A stretch of 64,000 nt of DNA from an uncultured Cohaesibacter sp. (GTDB lineage: Bacteria; Pseudomonadota; Alphaproteobacteria; Rhizobiales; Cohaesibacteraceae), in NCBI RefSeq assembly GCF_963664735.1, contig NZ_OY761553.1:4399001-4463000 (forward strand), in the 5' to 3' direction. A model generated the notes under the pieces. The model was not told the origin of the DNA. It saw only the letters and a program-made list of their open reading frames with translations, and did no database searches. The position numbers and the translations under genes were made by a program. Within the stretch, counting starts at the first letter, position 1. Each line of letters begins with the position of its first letter. Of the stretch, positions 10,013-18,515 are shown in pieces.

Positions 10013-10280
10013 AAGTATATCTGTGCCATTCATGACGTTGCTAACGTCTTTCATTCTGTGTCTAAAGACCGCTGAAACCTGATGTGTCGCTGTGAAACAT
10101 TTTAATTGTCTTGCTTCTGACCTTGGCAGGCGAGCGCCTAAGAGGTAATGCTTCGGTAGAGCGAAAAGTTTGATTCGTAATCCTATCAATCCCGCTGTCC
10201 TTTGGGGTCCGTTGAATATCAGATGTTTCAACTGGTGTTGAACCGAGCCCAAAGTGATGCCACTGCTTGTCGAGGGTGCA

Positions 10281-10973
10281 ATGTCTGGTATTGAAACTCT
10301 GTCTTCCATGGATCTGGCGGCGCTGCTTTGCAGCCGAGTCTGTCACGACATCATTAGTCCGGTCGGGGCCATCATCAATGGTCTTGAGGTTCTTGAAGAA
10401 GATAATGGTGAGGAAATGGAAACCTTTGCCATGGAGCTCATTACCAAGAGCGCCAACACAGCTTCTGCCAAACTCCAGTTCGCCCGTCTTGCCTTTGGCG
10501 CTGCGGGATCTGCGGGAGCTGAAATCGACACAGGCGACGCGGAAAGCGTTGCTCGGGGATATATGAATTCTGAAAAGGCCGAGATCGAGTGGGAAGGGAC
10601 CCGCGTCTTGATGCCAAAGAACTTGGTCAAGCTTTTGCTGAATCTCATCATGATCAGCATCACGACTATTCCACGCGGTGGCACAATCAAGGTTTCCCAC
10701 GAAGGAACGCCCGCCTATCCGACTTTCAAACTGGTGTCGGAAGGCAAAAATGCCCGTATTCCTGCGAGCCTTGATCGTCTCCTGAGGGGGCGCCCGGCTG
10801 ATGAACAAGGCTTTACGGCCAATTCCATTCAGCCTTATTATACCGGCCTGCTTGCCCGTGAAGCCAAAATGGATCTGGCTTTCGATTGGGTCGATGATAC
10901 CATTACCATTCAGGCTAAACCCGTTCATGTTCCAAGCCCAGATGAAATGATTGGCGAAGCAATTCCGTCTTGA
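10281..10973 (+). CDS. chpT: Histidine phosphotransferase ChpT
   Basis: ChpT relays phosphate from the hybrid kinase CckA to the master regulator CtrA and to CpdR. The diagnostic segment is DLAALLCSRVCHDIISPVGA at residues 11-30, with the phospho-accepting His in VCHD. The rest is the degenerate Bergerat-like domain typical of ChpT. Start at ATG 10281 (MSGIETLSS), with CGAGGG just upstream; an ORF start at 10254 would add nine unrelated residues. Length is 230 residues. It lies 280 bp before the che operon, and its target ctrA is in the same window at 17447-18148. An inverted repeat (TTCAAC-TGGT-GTTGAA, 10227-10242) lies 38 bp upstream. Confidence 0.93.
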   Translation: MSGIETLSSMDLAALLCSRVCHDIISPVGAIINGLEVLEEDNGEEMETFAMELITKSANTASAKLQFARLAFGAAGSAGAEIDTGDAESVARGYMNSEKAEIEWEGTRVLMPKNLVKLLLNLIMISITTIPRGGTIKVSHEGTPAYPTFKLVSEGKNARIPASLDRLLRGRPADEQGFTANSIQPYYTGLLAREAKMDLAFDWVDDTITIQAKPVHVPSPDEMIGEAIPS

Positions 10974-10996
10974 GTTGTTTTTCTTGTCAATTACTT

Positions 10997-11010
10997 AGGT
11001 GTAAACACCT
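10997..11010. promoter_or_regulatory. 14-bp perfect palindrome upstream of cheA
   Basis: AGGTGTAAACACCT is fully self-complementary and sits 244 bp before the cheA start, in an AT-rich region. It resembles a dimeric regulator operator; the regulator is unknown. Confidence 0.5.
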
Positions 11011-11031
11011 ATAGTAAACGAACTATATTTT

Positions 11032-11056
11032 GGACAATACTGTATTCGTGTTGTCC
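11032..11056. promoter_or_regulatory. Inverted repeat upstream of cheA
   Basis: GGACAATAC and GTGTTGTCC (8 of 9 paired) are separated by 7 bases. It is about 200 bp before cheA and 22 bp from the palindrome at 10997, so the two may form a regulatory unit. Confidence 0.45.
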
Positions 11057-11253
11057 GATTTATTCTCTTTACACCAAGTAAAGTCGTTCATACTAAAGTC
11101 GCAAAATATTTATAAACAGATGCCCTGAGAATTGGCTCAAGTTTGAATGTTTGTGCGCATGGCTTCAGCTTAAATTAACGCTTTGCCCTGAGACTAAGGC
11201 TGAATAACTGTCTTTACAGGACTGGTTTCCGCCAAGAATCAGGGTTTTAAGCC

Positions 11254-14070
11254 ATGGATGATCTTTTACGTGAATTTATCGAGGAAACAAATGAAAGCCT
11301 TGACGTTGTAGACGTTGAGCTTGTCAAGTTTGAGCAAGAGCCAAACAACGCTCAGATTCTCGATAATATCTTTCGGCTCGTACATACTATCAAGGGTACT
11401 TGCGGTTTCTTGGGGCTCCCAAGACTTGAAAGTCTCGCACATGCTGCTGAGACACTGATGGGTAAATTCAGGGATGGCGCACCGGTTACCGGTGAGGCTG
11501 TTTCGATTATCTTGGTATCACTTGATCGAATCAAGGAGATTGTCGCAGAGCTGGAAGCAAACGAGGCGGAACCCGAAGGCTCTGATGATGACCTGATCGA
11601 TCAATTGGACCGATTGTCTGGTATTGGTAAATATGCCGGAATGGGCACTTCTGTAATGGATCAGGCTGGCGGAGACGCTGAGCCTGAAAAGGCAGAAGCA
11701 GAGCCGGTCGCCGAGGAAAAAACCGAGGCAGAGGCCACCCATGAAATATATCAGGTCCTGGAGCGCGAGCTGAAAGCCGGTGAAGTCTCTCTTGACGAGC
11801 TGGAACGAGCCTTCCGCGAAGCTGATGGTCCTGACGGGTTCGACGTAACCCAGAGCGCGAAGGAAGCTGCGGAAGCCGCGATTGCAGATGCTGCCGCTCA
11901 GAAACGTCTTGGCAAAACGCCAGCTACCAAGGCACCTGCTGCAAAAGCGCCTGTTGCGAAGAAAAAAGAAGAACCCAAGGCAGAAAAAGAAGTCAAATCT
12001 GGCGGTGGTGCCCATCAGTCCATTCGTGTGAATGTCGAAACTCTCGAACATCTCATGACCATGGTTTCCGAGCTTGTTCTTACCCGAAACCAGCTGCTCG
12101 AAATCGTACGCCGTCATGAAGATTCTGAATTCAAGGTGCCTTTGCAGCGTCTGTCCAATGTGACTGTTGAACTGCAGGAAGGCGTCATGAAGACCCGCAT
12201 GCAGCCGATTGGTAACGCATGGCAGAAGCTTCCTCGTATTGTTCGCGACCTTGCCAACGACCTTCACAAGGAAATCGATCTGGTCATGATCGGTCAGGAT
12301 ACCGAGCTTGACCGTCAGGTTCTTGAGCTGATCAAGGATCCATTGACGCACATGGTTCGCAACTCGGCTGACCATGGTCTGGAAAATGGTGAAGAACGTG
12401 TTGCCATGGGCAAGCCTGCCAAGGGTACAATCACCCTGTCGGCTTATCATGAAGGTGGCCACATCATCATCGATATTGAAGATGATGGACGAGGCATCAA
12501 CACCGAAAAAGTCAAGGAAAAGATCCTCAAGAATGAACTTGCGACTGAAGCAGAAATCGAGAAGATGTCTGAACAGCAGATCAACAAGTTCATTTTTGCT
12601 GCAGGCTTCTCGACCGCTGAAAAGGTTACGAACGTTTCCGGTCGTGGCGTCGGCATGGATGTTGTTCGCAACAACATCGAGGTTATTGGTGGTTCGGTCG
12701 ACCTGAAGTCCATTCCGGGCAAGGGCTCAATCTTCTCCATCAAAATTCCTCTGACATTGGCCATCGTCTCCTCGCTGCTTGTCGAAGCATCTGGTGATCG
12801 CTTTGCTATTCCTCAGTTGAGCGTTGTCGAATTGGTGCGTGTTCAGAATAACTCAGAGCACAAGATCGAACGCATCAAAGACACTCCGGTGCTGCGGTTA
12901 CGTAACAAGCTGCTGCCTCTGATCCATTTGAGCAATCTGCTAGGTATCGACCATAGAGGCGAAACCAACGACATTGAGCTTGATGATAATGGCTTCATCG
13001 TGGTCATGCAGGTTGGTGCCCAGACCTTTGGTGTTGTTGTTGACGCGGTGTTCCATACCGAAGAAATCGTTGTAAAACCGATGGCTTCTATGTTGCGTCA
13101 CCTGACCATGTTCTCCGGGAATACCATACTGGGTGATGGTTCCGTGATCATGATCCTTGATCCTAACGGCGTTGCTCAGGCCTTTGGTAGCCATGTTGGA
13201 ACAGATGTTGAGGCAAGCACGAAAGAGGCAGAAAAAGAGGCCCTTCCGGAAGAGCAGAACACGGTTTCCCTGCTTATTTTCCGCGCAGGGTCCCCAGAGC
13301 CAAAAGCCGTGCCGCTTTCTCTCGTCACGCGTTTGGAAGAATTCGACATCGAGCAGATCGAATTCTCGAATGGCCGAGACATGGTGCAGTATCGTGGCAG
13401 CCTGATGCCGCTTGTTCAGGTCAATGACTTTGTACAACGGCGCACCGAGGGCTCACAGCCAATGCTGGTCTTCTCGGATGCTGGTCGCTCCATGGGGCTG
13501 GTCGTTGACGAGATTGTCGACATCGTGGATGAACAGCTCAACATTGAGGTGTCCTCTGAAGTGCCTGGCATACTGGGTACTGCTGTCATCAAAGGCAGGG
13601 CAACCGAGATTATCGATGTTGGCCACTTCTTGCCGCAAGCCTTCGAGGACTGGTTCCATCGTAAGGAAATGGAAGAGGAAGACATCCTGAACAAGAAACT
13701 GTTGTTTGTTGATGATTCAAGTTTCTTCCGCAATATGCTGGGGCCAGTGCTGAAAGCTGCAGGATATGAAGTAACGATCTGTTCTGCTGGTTCTGAAGCT
13801 CTGTCTGTTCTTGAGCGTGATCCAAGCTACGAAATCGTGGTGTCTGACATCGAAATGCCTGAAATGAATGGCTTCGAGCTTTGCGAGGCGATCCGTCGCC
13901 ATCCGGCAACACGCGATATTCCGATTATTGCGCTGTCTTCGTTGTGCACTCCGGCAGCTATCGAAAGAGGTCGCAAGGCTGGCTTTAATGACTATGTGGC
14001 CAAGTTTGATCGCCCTGGTCTTATTGCTTCTCTTAAGGAACAACGTATTGAATTGGGGGTTGCAGCATGA
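11254..14070 (+). CDS. cheA: Chemotaxis histidine kinase CheA, hybrid with second CheW-like domain and C-terminal receiver
   Basis: 938 residues. An N-terminal HPt domain (His44 in RLVHTIKGTCGF) is followed by an acidic and Ala/Lys-rich linker (about 130-250), the dimerisation helix pair, and an ATPase domain with N-box HMVRNSADHGLE, G1 DIEDDGRGI and GRGVGMDVV. A CheW-like domain, a second degenerate CheW-like segment (about 665-800) and a CheY-type receiver starting near residue 814 complete it (DDSS, phospho-Asp near 865 in SDIEMPEMNG, Lys in YVAKFD). It controls flagellar rotation through CheY with CheW and receptors at the pole. The attached receiver probably acts as a phosphate sink or adaptation element. 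It is first gene of cheA-W-Y-B-R and overlaps cheW by ATGA. Confidence 0.96.
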   Translation: MDDLLREFIEETNESLDVVDVELVKFEQEPNNAQILDNIFRLVHTIKGTCGFLGLPRLESLAHAAETLMGKFRDGAPVTGEAVSIILVSLDRIKEIVAELEANEAEPEGSDDDLIDQLDRLSGIGKYAGMGTSVMDQAGGDAEPEKAEAEPVAEEKTEAEATHEIYQVLERELKAGEVSLDELERAFREADGPDGFDVTQSAKEAAEAAIADAAAQKRLGKTPATKAPAAKAPVAKKKEEPKAEKEVKSGGGAHQSIRVNVETLEHLMTMVSELVLTRNQLLEIVRRHEDSEFKVPLQRLSNVTVELQEGVMKTRMQPIGNAWQKLPRIVRDLANDLHKEIDLVMIGQDTELDRQVLELIKDPLTHMVRNSADHGLENGEERVAMGKPAKGTITLSAYHEGGHIIIDIEDDGRGINTEKVKEKILKNELATEAEIEKMSEQQINKFIFAAGFSTAEKVTNVSGRGVGMDVVRNNIEVIGGSVDLKSIPGKGSIFSIKIPLTLAIVSSLLVEASGDRFAIPQLSVVELVRVQNNSEHKIERIKDTPVLRLRNKLLPLIHLSNLLGIDHRGETNDIELDDNGFIVVMQVGAQTFGVVVDAVFHTEEIVVKPMASMLRHLTMFSGNTILGDGSVIMILDPNGVAQAFGSHVGTDVEASTKEAEKEALPEEQNTVSLLIFRAGSPEPKAVPLSLVTRLEEFDIEQIEFSNGRDMVQYRGSLMPLVQVNDFVQRRTEGSQPMLVFSDAGRSMGLVVDEIVDIVDEQLNIEVSSEVPGILGTAVIKGRATEIIDVGHFLPQAFEDWFHRKEMEEEDILNKKLLFVDDSSFFRNMLGPVLKAAGYEVTICSAGSEALSVLERDPSYEIVVSDIEMPEMNGFELCEAIRRHPATRDIPIIALSSLCTPAAIERGRKAGFNDYVAKFDRPGLIASLKEQRIELGVAA

Positions 14071-14555
14071 GCAAGCAACATACACCAGAAATGGACGATG
14101 ATAGCGTAAACGAAACGATCCAGTATGTGACGATATTCATCTCCGGGCAGCTATTTGGTTTGCCAATCAGCCGCGTGCATGATGTCTTCGTTCCTGAATC
14201 GGTTACTCGGGTGCCGCTATCACAGGTGGAAATTGCCGGCGTTTTGAACTTGCGTGGCCGTATTGTTACCGCGATCGACATGCGAAAGCGTCTCGGCCTG
14301 CCTCCTCATAAACATGAAGGCAGCATGATGGCCATCGGTATCGAGTTCAAGGAAGAGTCTTACGGTCTGATTATAGACAGCGTCGGAGAGGTTCTGGATT
14401 TGAGCGAAAACAGTCGCGAAGCTGTGCCAAGCAATCTGGATTCTCGCTGGGCTGATATCGCAGCCGGTGTTCACCGCCTTGAGAAAGAACTTATGGTCAT
14501 TCTCGACGTCGATCGCGTTCTGGGTGACATGGTCACAACTGGTGTAGCTGCTTAG
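14067..14555 (+). CDS. cheW: Chemotaxis coupling protein CheW
   Basis: 162 residues forming one CheW/SH3-like domain that links receptors to CheA: QYVTIFISGQLFGLPISRVHDVF at the start, then RVPLSQVEIAGVLNLRGRIVTAIDMRKRLGL, and a C-terminal EKELMVILDVDRVL. The ATG overlaps the cheA stop by four bases (ATGA), implying translational coupling. About 18 acidic/hydrophilic residues precede the domain. Confidence 0.95.
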   Translation: MSKQHTPEMDDDSVNETIQYVTIFISGQLFGLPISRVHDVFVPESVTRVPLSQVEIAGVLNLRGRIVTAIDMRKRLGLPPHKHEGSMMAIGIEFKEESYGLIIDSVGEVLDLSENSREAVPSNLDSRWADIAAGVHRLEKELMVILDVDRVLGDMVTTGVAA

Positions 14556-14590
14556 CAGTGTGCTTGGCAGTACCTATGGAGACTTAGAAG

Positions 14591-14956
14591 ATGAAAACGT
14601 GTCTGGTTGTTGATGACTCCAGTGTTATTAGGAAGGTTGCTCGTCGCATCCTGGAAGATCTCGATTTTGAAATCTTTGAGGCTGAGGATGGCAAAGAAGC
14701 TCTGCAGAGCTGCGCTGAGCAGATGCCGGATGCAGTTTTGCTCGACTGGAACATGCCCGTCATGGACGGTCTTGATTTCCTGATGGAGCTTCGCAAGCTG
14801 GAGGGTGGGGCAAACCCAAAAGTTATCTTTTGCACCACCGAGAATGACGTCGCGCACATAGCAAAGGCGATCCGCGCTGGAGCAAATGAATATATCATGA
14901 AACCGTTCGATCGCGACATTGTTGAGGCAAAGCTTCAAGAAGTCGGTTTGATTTAA
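14591..14956 (+). CDS. cheY: Chemotaxis response regulator CheY
   Basis: 121-residue stand-alone receiver. The acidic pocket is DDS (residues 8-10), the phospho-acceptor is Asp52 in LLDWNMPVMDG, Thr sits in FCTTEND and the invariant Lys in YIMKPFD. Phosphorylated by CheA, it should bind the flagellar switch. The gene lies 35 bp after cheW in the operon, with GGAGACTTAGAAG just before the ATG. Confidence 0.94.
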   Translation: MKTCLVVDDSSVIRKVARRILEDLDFEIFEAEDGKEALQSCAEQMPDAVLLDWNMPVMDGLDFLMELRKLEGGANPKVIFCTTENDVAHIAKAIRAGANEYIMKPFDRDIVEAKLQEVGLI

Positions 14957-14987
14957 GTCGGATTCCTCTCATTGGTGGGTTTTGAAT

Positions 14988-16232
14988 ATGGGTCTGATGT
15001 CTGCTGAGGCTAAGGTTGATAAGGCCGCATCACGTCAAGTCAAGGTGATGGTAGTCGATGACTCCGTTGTTATTCGAGGGCTAATAGGGCGTTGGATCAA
15101 TGAGGATCCCGCGCTGGAGCTGGTCGGATCGCATCGGAATGGACGCCTGGCTGTTGAGGATATTGCAAAATCCCAACCTGATATTGTGGTTTTGGATATT
15201 GAAATGCCGGATATGGATGGGCTGACGGCGTTGCCGCTGTTGCTCAAGAACTATCCGCGTGCCAAGGTTCTGATGGCGTCTACCCTGACGCGCCGCAATG
15301 CTGAAATCAGTTTGCGTGCCCTGTCTCTTGGGGCGACGGACTATGTGCCAAAGCCGGAATCCAACAGCCAGATTACCACCTCTCGCGAGTTTCGCATAGA
15401 GCTCGTTGCCAAGATAAAAGCGATCGGTGGTGCTTCGGAAGAAGGCCCTGCACAGTTCCGGGCAGCTCGCGTCGGCGGAACGCCAGCACAACGTCCGGGC
15501 GCAATGCCAACATCCCGGATCCAACAGAGCAGACAGTCTCTTGCAACAGAAGGGCCTGCGAGCAAACGGGCCGCTGCGGCCGCTCCTGTGACCTTGGGAA
15601 CAGTGGCTGGTCCGAATGGAATTATGTTGCGCAAGCTTGGGTCGGCTCGTCCAAGAGCGTTGCTGATTGGCAGTTCAACAGGCGGACCACAGGCTCTGGA
15701 GAAACTTCTTCAGGAGATTGGCCCACAAATGCGTTCTGCGCCTATCCTGATAACCCAACATATGCCGGCAACCTTTACAGCAATTCTGGCAGATCATCTC
15801 GCCAGAGCGTCAGGGATGCCTGCTGCAGAGGGGCAGGATGGAGAAGTCGTTCAGAACGGTCACATCTATGTTGCGCCAGGTGGCAAGCACATGGAACTGG
15901 TCAAGCAGGCAGGGCAGGCTGTTATCAAGCTCACTGATGGTCCTCCTGTCAATTTTTGTAAACCGGCTGTTGACCCGTTTTTTGAAAGCGCTGCCCAGGT
16001 CTATGGTGCAGCTGCTCTTGGTGTAGTTCTCACCGGTATGGGACATGACGGGGCTGATGGCGCCAGATATATCGTCGATGCCGGTGGTAGTATTATCGCT
16101 CAGGATGAAGCGAGCAGTGTTGTTTGGGGAATGCCAGGCGCTGCAGCGCAGGCGGGTGTTTGTGCCGCTGTGCTTCCGCTCAATCAAATTGGCTCCAAAG
16201 TAATGCGAATATTTAGAGGGGAGCGGATATGA
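14988..16232 (+). CDS. cheB: Chemotaxis glutamate methylesterase CheB
   Basis: Removes methyl groups (and deamidates) receptor glutamates to reset sensitivity. The N-terminal receiver has DDS and phospho-Asp70 (counting from ATG 14988) in VLDIEMPDMDG. A Pro/Ala-rich linker of about 75 residues leads to the methylesterase domain with catalytic triad motifs GSSTGGP (Ser), ITQHMP (His) and GMGHDGADG (Asp). ATG 14988 is preferred to the TTG at 14982 because the GGTGGG ribosome site is better spaced; ATG 14997 is also possible. It overlaps cheR by ATGA. Confidence 0.94.
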   Translation: MGLMSAEAKVDKAASRQVKVMVVDDSVVIRGLIGRWINEDPALELVGSHRNGRLAVEDIAKSQPDIVVLDIEMPDMDGLTALPLLLKNYPRAKVLMASTLTRRNAEISLRALSLGATDYVPKPESNSQITTSREFRIELVAKIKAIGGASEEGPAQFRAARVGGTPAQRPGAMPTSRIQQSRQSLATEGPASKRAAAAAPVTLGTVAGPNGIMLRKLGSARPRALLIGSSTGGPQALEKLLQEIGPQMRSAPILITQHMPATFTAILADHLARASGMPAAEGQDGEVVQNGHIYVAPGGKHMELVKQAGQAVIKLTDGPPVNFCKPAVDPFFESAAQVYGAAALGVVLTGMGHDGADGARYIVDAGGSIIAQDEASSVVWGMPGAAAQAGVCAAVLPLNQIGSKVMRIFRGERI

Positions 16233-17203
16233 CGCCACAGGAATATTCTTTCTTGCAAGGGTTTCTGAAAGAAAAATCGGGTTTGGTGCTCTCTAACGAT
16301 AAACAGTATCTCATAGAAAGCCGCCTTATGCCGATTGCGCGCAAGGCTGGCTTGCAATCTATCAGTGAACTTATCGGAAAGTTGAGAGGGTTTGGCGAAA
16401 AAGCGCTGCAGACCGCAGTGGTTGAAGCCATGACGACGAACGAGTCGTTTTTCTTCCGTGACAAAACGCCCTTCGAGCATTTTGTTGATACGATTATTCC
16501 CCATTTGGTGGAAACCAGAAAGCGGGGCAAAGTGCGCATTTGGTGCGCGGCGGCTTCTACGGGGCAAGAGCCATATTCATTGGCAATGAGCCTGAAGGAA
16601 AACGCAGCAAAGCTGGGTGGCTTGAGCTTTGAAATCGTGGCAACCGATATCTCGCATGAGGTTCTGGAAAAGGCAAAAGCCGGTTTTTATAGCCAGTTTG
16701 AAGTACAACGTGGCCTGCCGGTGCAGATGCTGCTGAAATATTTTACCCAGCATGGTGAAATGTGGCAGATTGCGCCGGAAATCCGGTCTATGGTTTCCTA
16801 CAAGTATTTCAATCTCTTGGAAAGCTTTTCGGCGCTTGGGCAATTCGATGTGATCTTCTGTCGTAACGTGCTCATCTATTTTGATCAGGCGACAAAAACA
16901 GACATCATGCAACGGCTGTCCAAGCAGATGCCTGACGATGGTTACTTGCTGCTCGGTGCTGCTGAAACCGTGGTTGGTTTGACCAATGCGTTTCAGGCTG
17001 TCTCCGGCAAGCGTGGTCTCTATTGCAACGCTCGTGGTGCAAGCTCTTCGACCGGATCTGCGAGCAGTGGAGGTCTTCAGCCGCGTATGGCTGTTGGCGA
17101 AAACAGATTTGGCTCTCGCGCTTTGGGGGCTTCTCCTTCTGCTACCAAGCCAACGACTTTTGCGACATCGCGTCTATCGACCATTCCGGGTGGACGCAAA
17201 TAG
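16229..17203 (+). CDS. cheR: Chemotaxis protein methyltransferase CheR
   Basis: SAM-dependent methyltransferase for receptor glutamates. The N-terminal helical domain (residues 1-75) contains ALQTAVVEAMTTNESFFFRD. The Rossmann domain has IWCAAASTGQEPYSLAM for SAM binding, VATDISHEVLEKAKAG, and FDVIFCRNVLIYFD. The C-terminal 50 residues are a Ser/Gly/Ala-rich disordered tail not shared with the enterobacterial enzyme. It is last gene of the operon and is followed by a terminator. Confidence 0.95.
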   Translation: MTPQEYSFLQGFLKEKSGLVLSNDKQYLIESRLMPIARKAGLQSISELIGKLRGFGEKALQTAVVEAMTTNESFFFRDKTPFEHFVDTIIPHLVETRKRGKVRIWCAAASTGQEPYSLAMSLKENAAKLGGLSFEIVATDISHEVLEKAKAGFYSQFEVQRGLPVQMLLKYFTQHGEMWQIAPEIRSMVSYKYFNLLESFSALGQFDVIFCRNVLIYFDQATKTDIMQRLSKQMPDDGYLLLGAAETVVGLTNAFQAVSGKRGLYCNARGASSSTGSASSGGLQPRMAVGENRFGSRALGASPSATKPTTFATSRLSTIPGGRK

Positions 17204-17240
17204 CGTCAAACCATCAAGTCGATTTTTCAATAGCATTTTT

Positions 17241-17275
17241 AGAGTCGCTCCCAAATCCGGGGCGGCTCTAGTTTT
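17241..17275 (+). terminator. Terminator of the che operon
   Basis: AGAGTCGCTCC pairs over 11 positions (two G-U) with GGGGCGGCTCT, followed by AGTTTTG, 37 bases after cheR. Confidence 0.75.
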
Positions 17276-17336
17276 GTATGCAAGGAAGGATTATTGTGCG
17301 AGAGCAAACGATGACGTGCTGGTGACTTTGTTGCAT

Positions 17337-17362
17337 AAAAAAAGCCGCCCAAATGGGCGACT
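17337..17362 (-). terminator. Terminator of ctrA
   Basis: Read on the minus strand, AGTCGCCC-ATTT-GGGCGGCT is followed by an uninterrupted T-run. It lies 85 bases beyond the ctrA stop and is a textbook intrinsic terminator. Confidence 0.88.
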
Positions 17363-17446
17363 CCTTATAAAGAGGATATGGATTAGCAATACTGACCTAT
17401 TGTGCAGGCATTTGGCGGCCATGCATAGTCAGTCGTCTGTATCTTT

Positions 17447-18148
17447 TCAGGCGCTCTCTCTCATACCTTCTTCGTCTGGTTCACGTAGCACATAGCCACG
17501 ACCCCATACGGTTTCGATATAATTTCGGCCGCCGGTAGCGGTTGCAAGCTTCTTGCGCAGTTTACAGATGAACACGTCGATGATTTTCAATTCCGGTTCA
17601 TCCATGCCGCCATAGAGATGGTTGAGGAACATCTCTTTGGTGAGGGTCGTACCCTTACGCAGGCTCAGAAGCTCAAGCATCTGGTATTCTTTGCCTGTCA
17701 GATGGACGCGCTGCCCTTCAACTTCAACAGTTTTGGTGTCGAGGTTTACTGTCAGCTCGCCTGTCGTGATAACAGACTGTGCGTGGCCCTTCGAACGCCG
17801 TACGATGGCGTGAATGCGGGCGACCAGCTCATCCTTATGGAAGGGCTTGGTCATATAGTCATCTGCACCAAAACCTAGACCGCGAACCTTATCTTCGATA
17901 CCAGCCAAGCCGGAGAGAATAAGAATCGGAGTCTTCACCTTGGAGACACGCAAAGTACGAAGCACTTCGTACCCGCTCATATCTGGCAGGTTTAGGTCCA
18001 GTAGAATAATGTCGTAGTCGTACAGCTTACCAAGGTCAATGCCTTCTTCACCGAGATCGGTTGTGTAGACATTGAAGCTTTCAGACTTGAGCATCAACTC
18101 GATGCTCTGTGCTGTGGCGCCGTCGTCCTCAATTAGCAAAACGCGCAT
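17447..18148 (-). CDS. ctrA: Cell-cycle master response regulator CtrA
   Basis: OmpR-type regulator controlling replication, flagellum and division genes through TTAA-N7-TTAA boxes. Start at ATG 18148 ([20 protein letters not shown]) gives 233 residues, the normal length. The receiver has DD pocket, phospho-Asp51 in [12 protein letters not shown] and [11 protein letters not shown]. The winged-helix half has [21 protein letters not shown] and [10 protein letters not shown], near-identical to alphaproteobacterial CtrA. The C-terminus ends in RESA; Caulobacter CtrA ends in AA for ClpXP turnover, so this tail is somewhat different. Four GANTC sites precede it, as expected for CcrM-linked timing. 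Confidence 0.96.
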   Translation of the reverse strand: MRVLLIEDDGATAQSIELMLKSESFNVYTTDLGEEGIDLGKLYDYDIILLDLNLPDMSGYEVLRTLRVSKVKTPILILSGLAGIEDKVRGLGFGADDYMTKPFHKDELVARIHAIVRRSKGHAQSVITTGELTVNLDTKTVEVEGQRVHLTGKEYQMLELLSLRKGTTLTKEMFLNHLYGGMDEPELKIIDVFICKLRKKLATATGGRNYIETVWGRGYVLREPDEEGMRESA

Positions 18149-18515
18149 GCCAATCCTCTTTGTTTGCCTATTCTGGGCTCGGAGCAATCTGCAGGGTCGC
18201 AGCCGACAAGAACCAAATTTTAACCCAGATTCCAAGGCTAATACATAATGGTTAACAAATACTGATTCCACTACGCAAGCCTGACGTTGGAACTTCACAA
18301 AGAAAAGTGTTATCCCATTGAATCCTAGGAAAATTGTTCCCAGTTCCAGACATAAAGTTACACATTAAGAAAAATTATTAAGTGCAACTTCGTATCTGGC
18401 TCAGTCGGTTTTGACCTACTAGGAAGAATTTCCCTAGCAAACCCACTAGAGATAATAATTAACCAATCAAGTAAACGAATCATTACCATGGAAAAGAAAT
18501 ATTAAAGGCTTGGCA
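18149..18515. promoter_or_regulatory. Divergent ctrA / fliI control region with clustered GANTC sites
   Basis: This 367-bp region between divergent ctrA and fliI contains four CcrM-type GANTC sites (18228, 18264, 18320 and 18477) and several TTAA half-sites (18220, 18252, 18365, 18378, 18459). The 18365/18378 pair has a 9-bp spacer instead of 7, so no perfect CtrA box is present; autoregulation through imperfect boxes is plausible. No small gene is apparent. Confidence 0.6.

Noticed and set aside
10062-10928. 288-codon frame on the minus strand over chpT
   Set aside because: Antisense shadow of chpT; no recognisable motifs and no ribosome site noticed.
11518-12462. 314-codon minus-strand frame within cheA
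   Set aside because: Antisense shadow of conserved CheA domains; composition (Phe/His/Leu-rich) is typical of reverse-complement reading.
18365-18381. TTAA pair upstream of ctrA as a CtrA box
   Set aside because: The spacer is 9 bp rather than 7, so it does not fit the consensus; kept only as half-sites.
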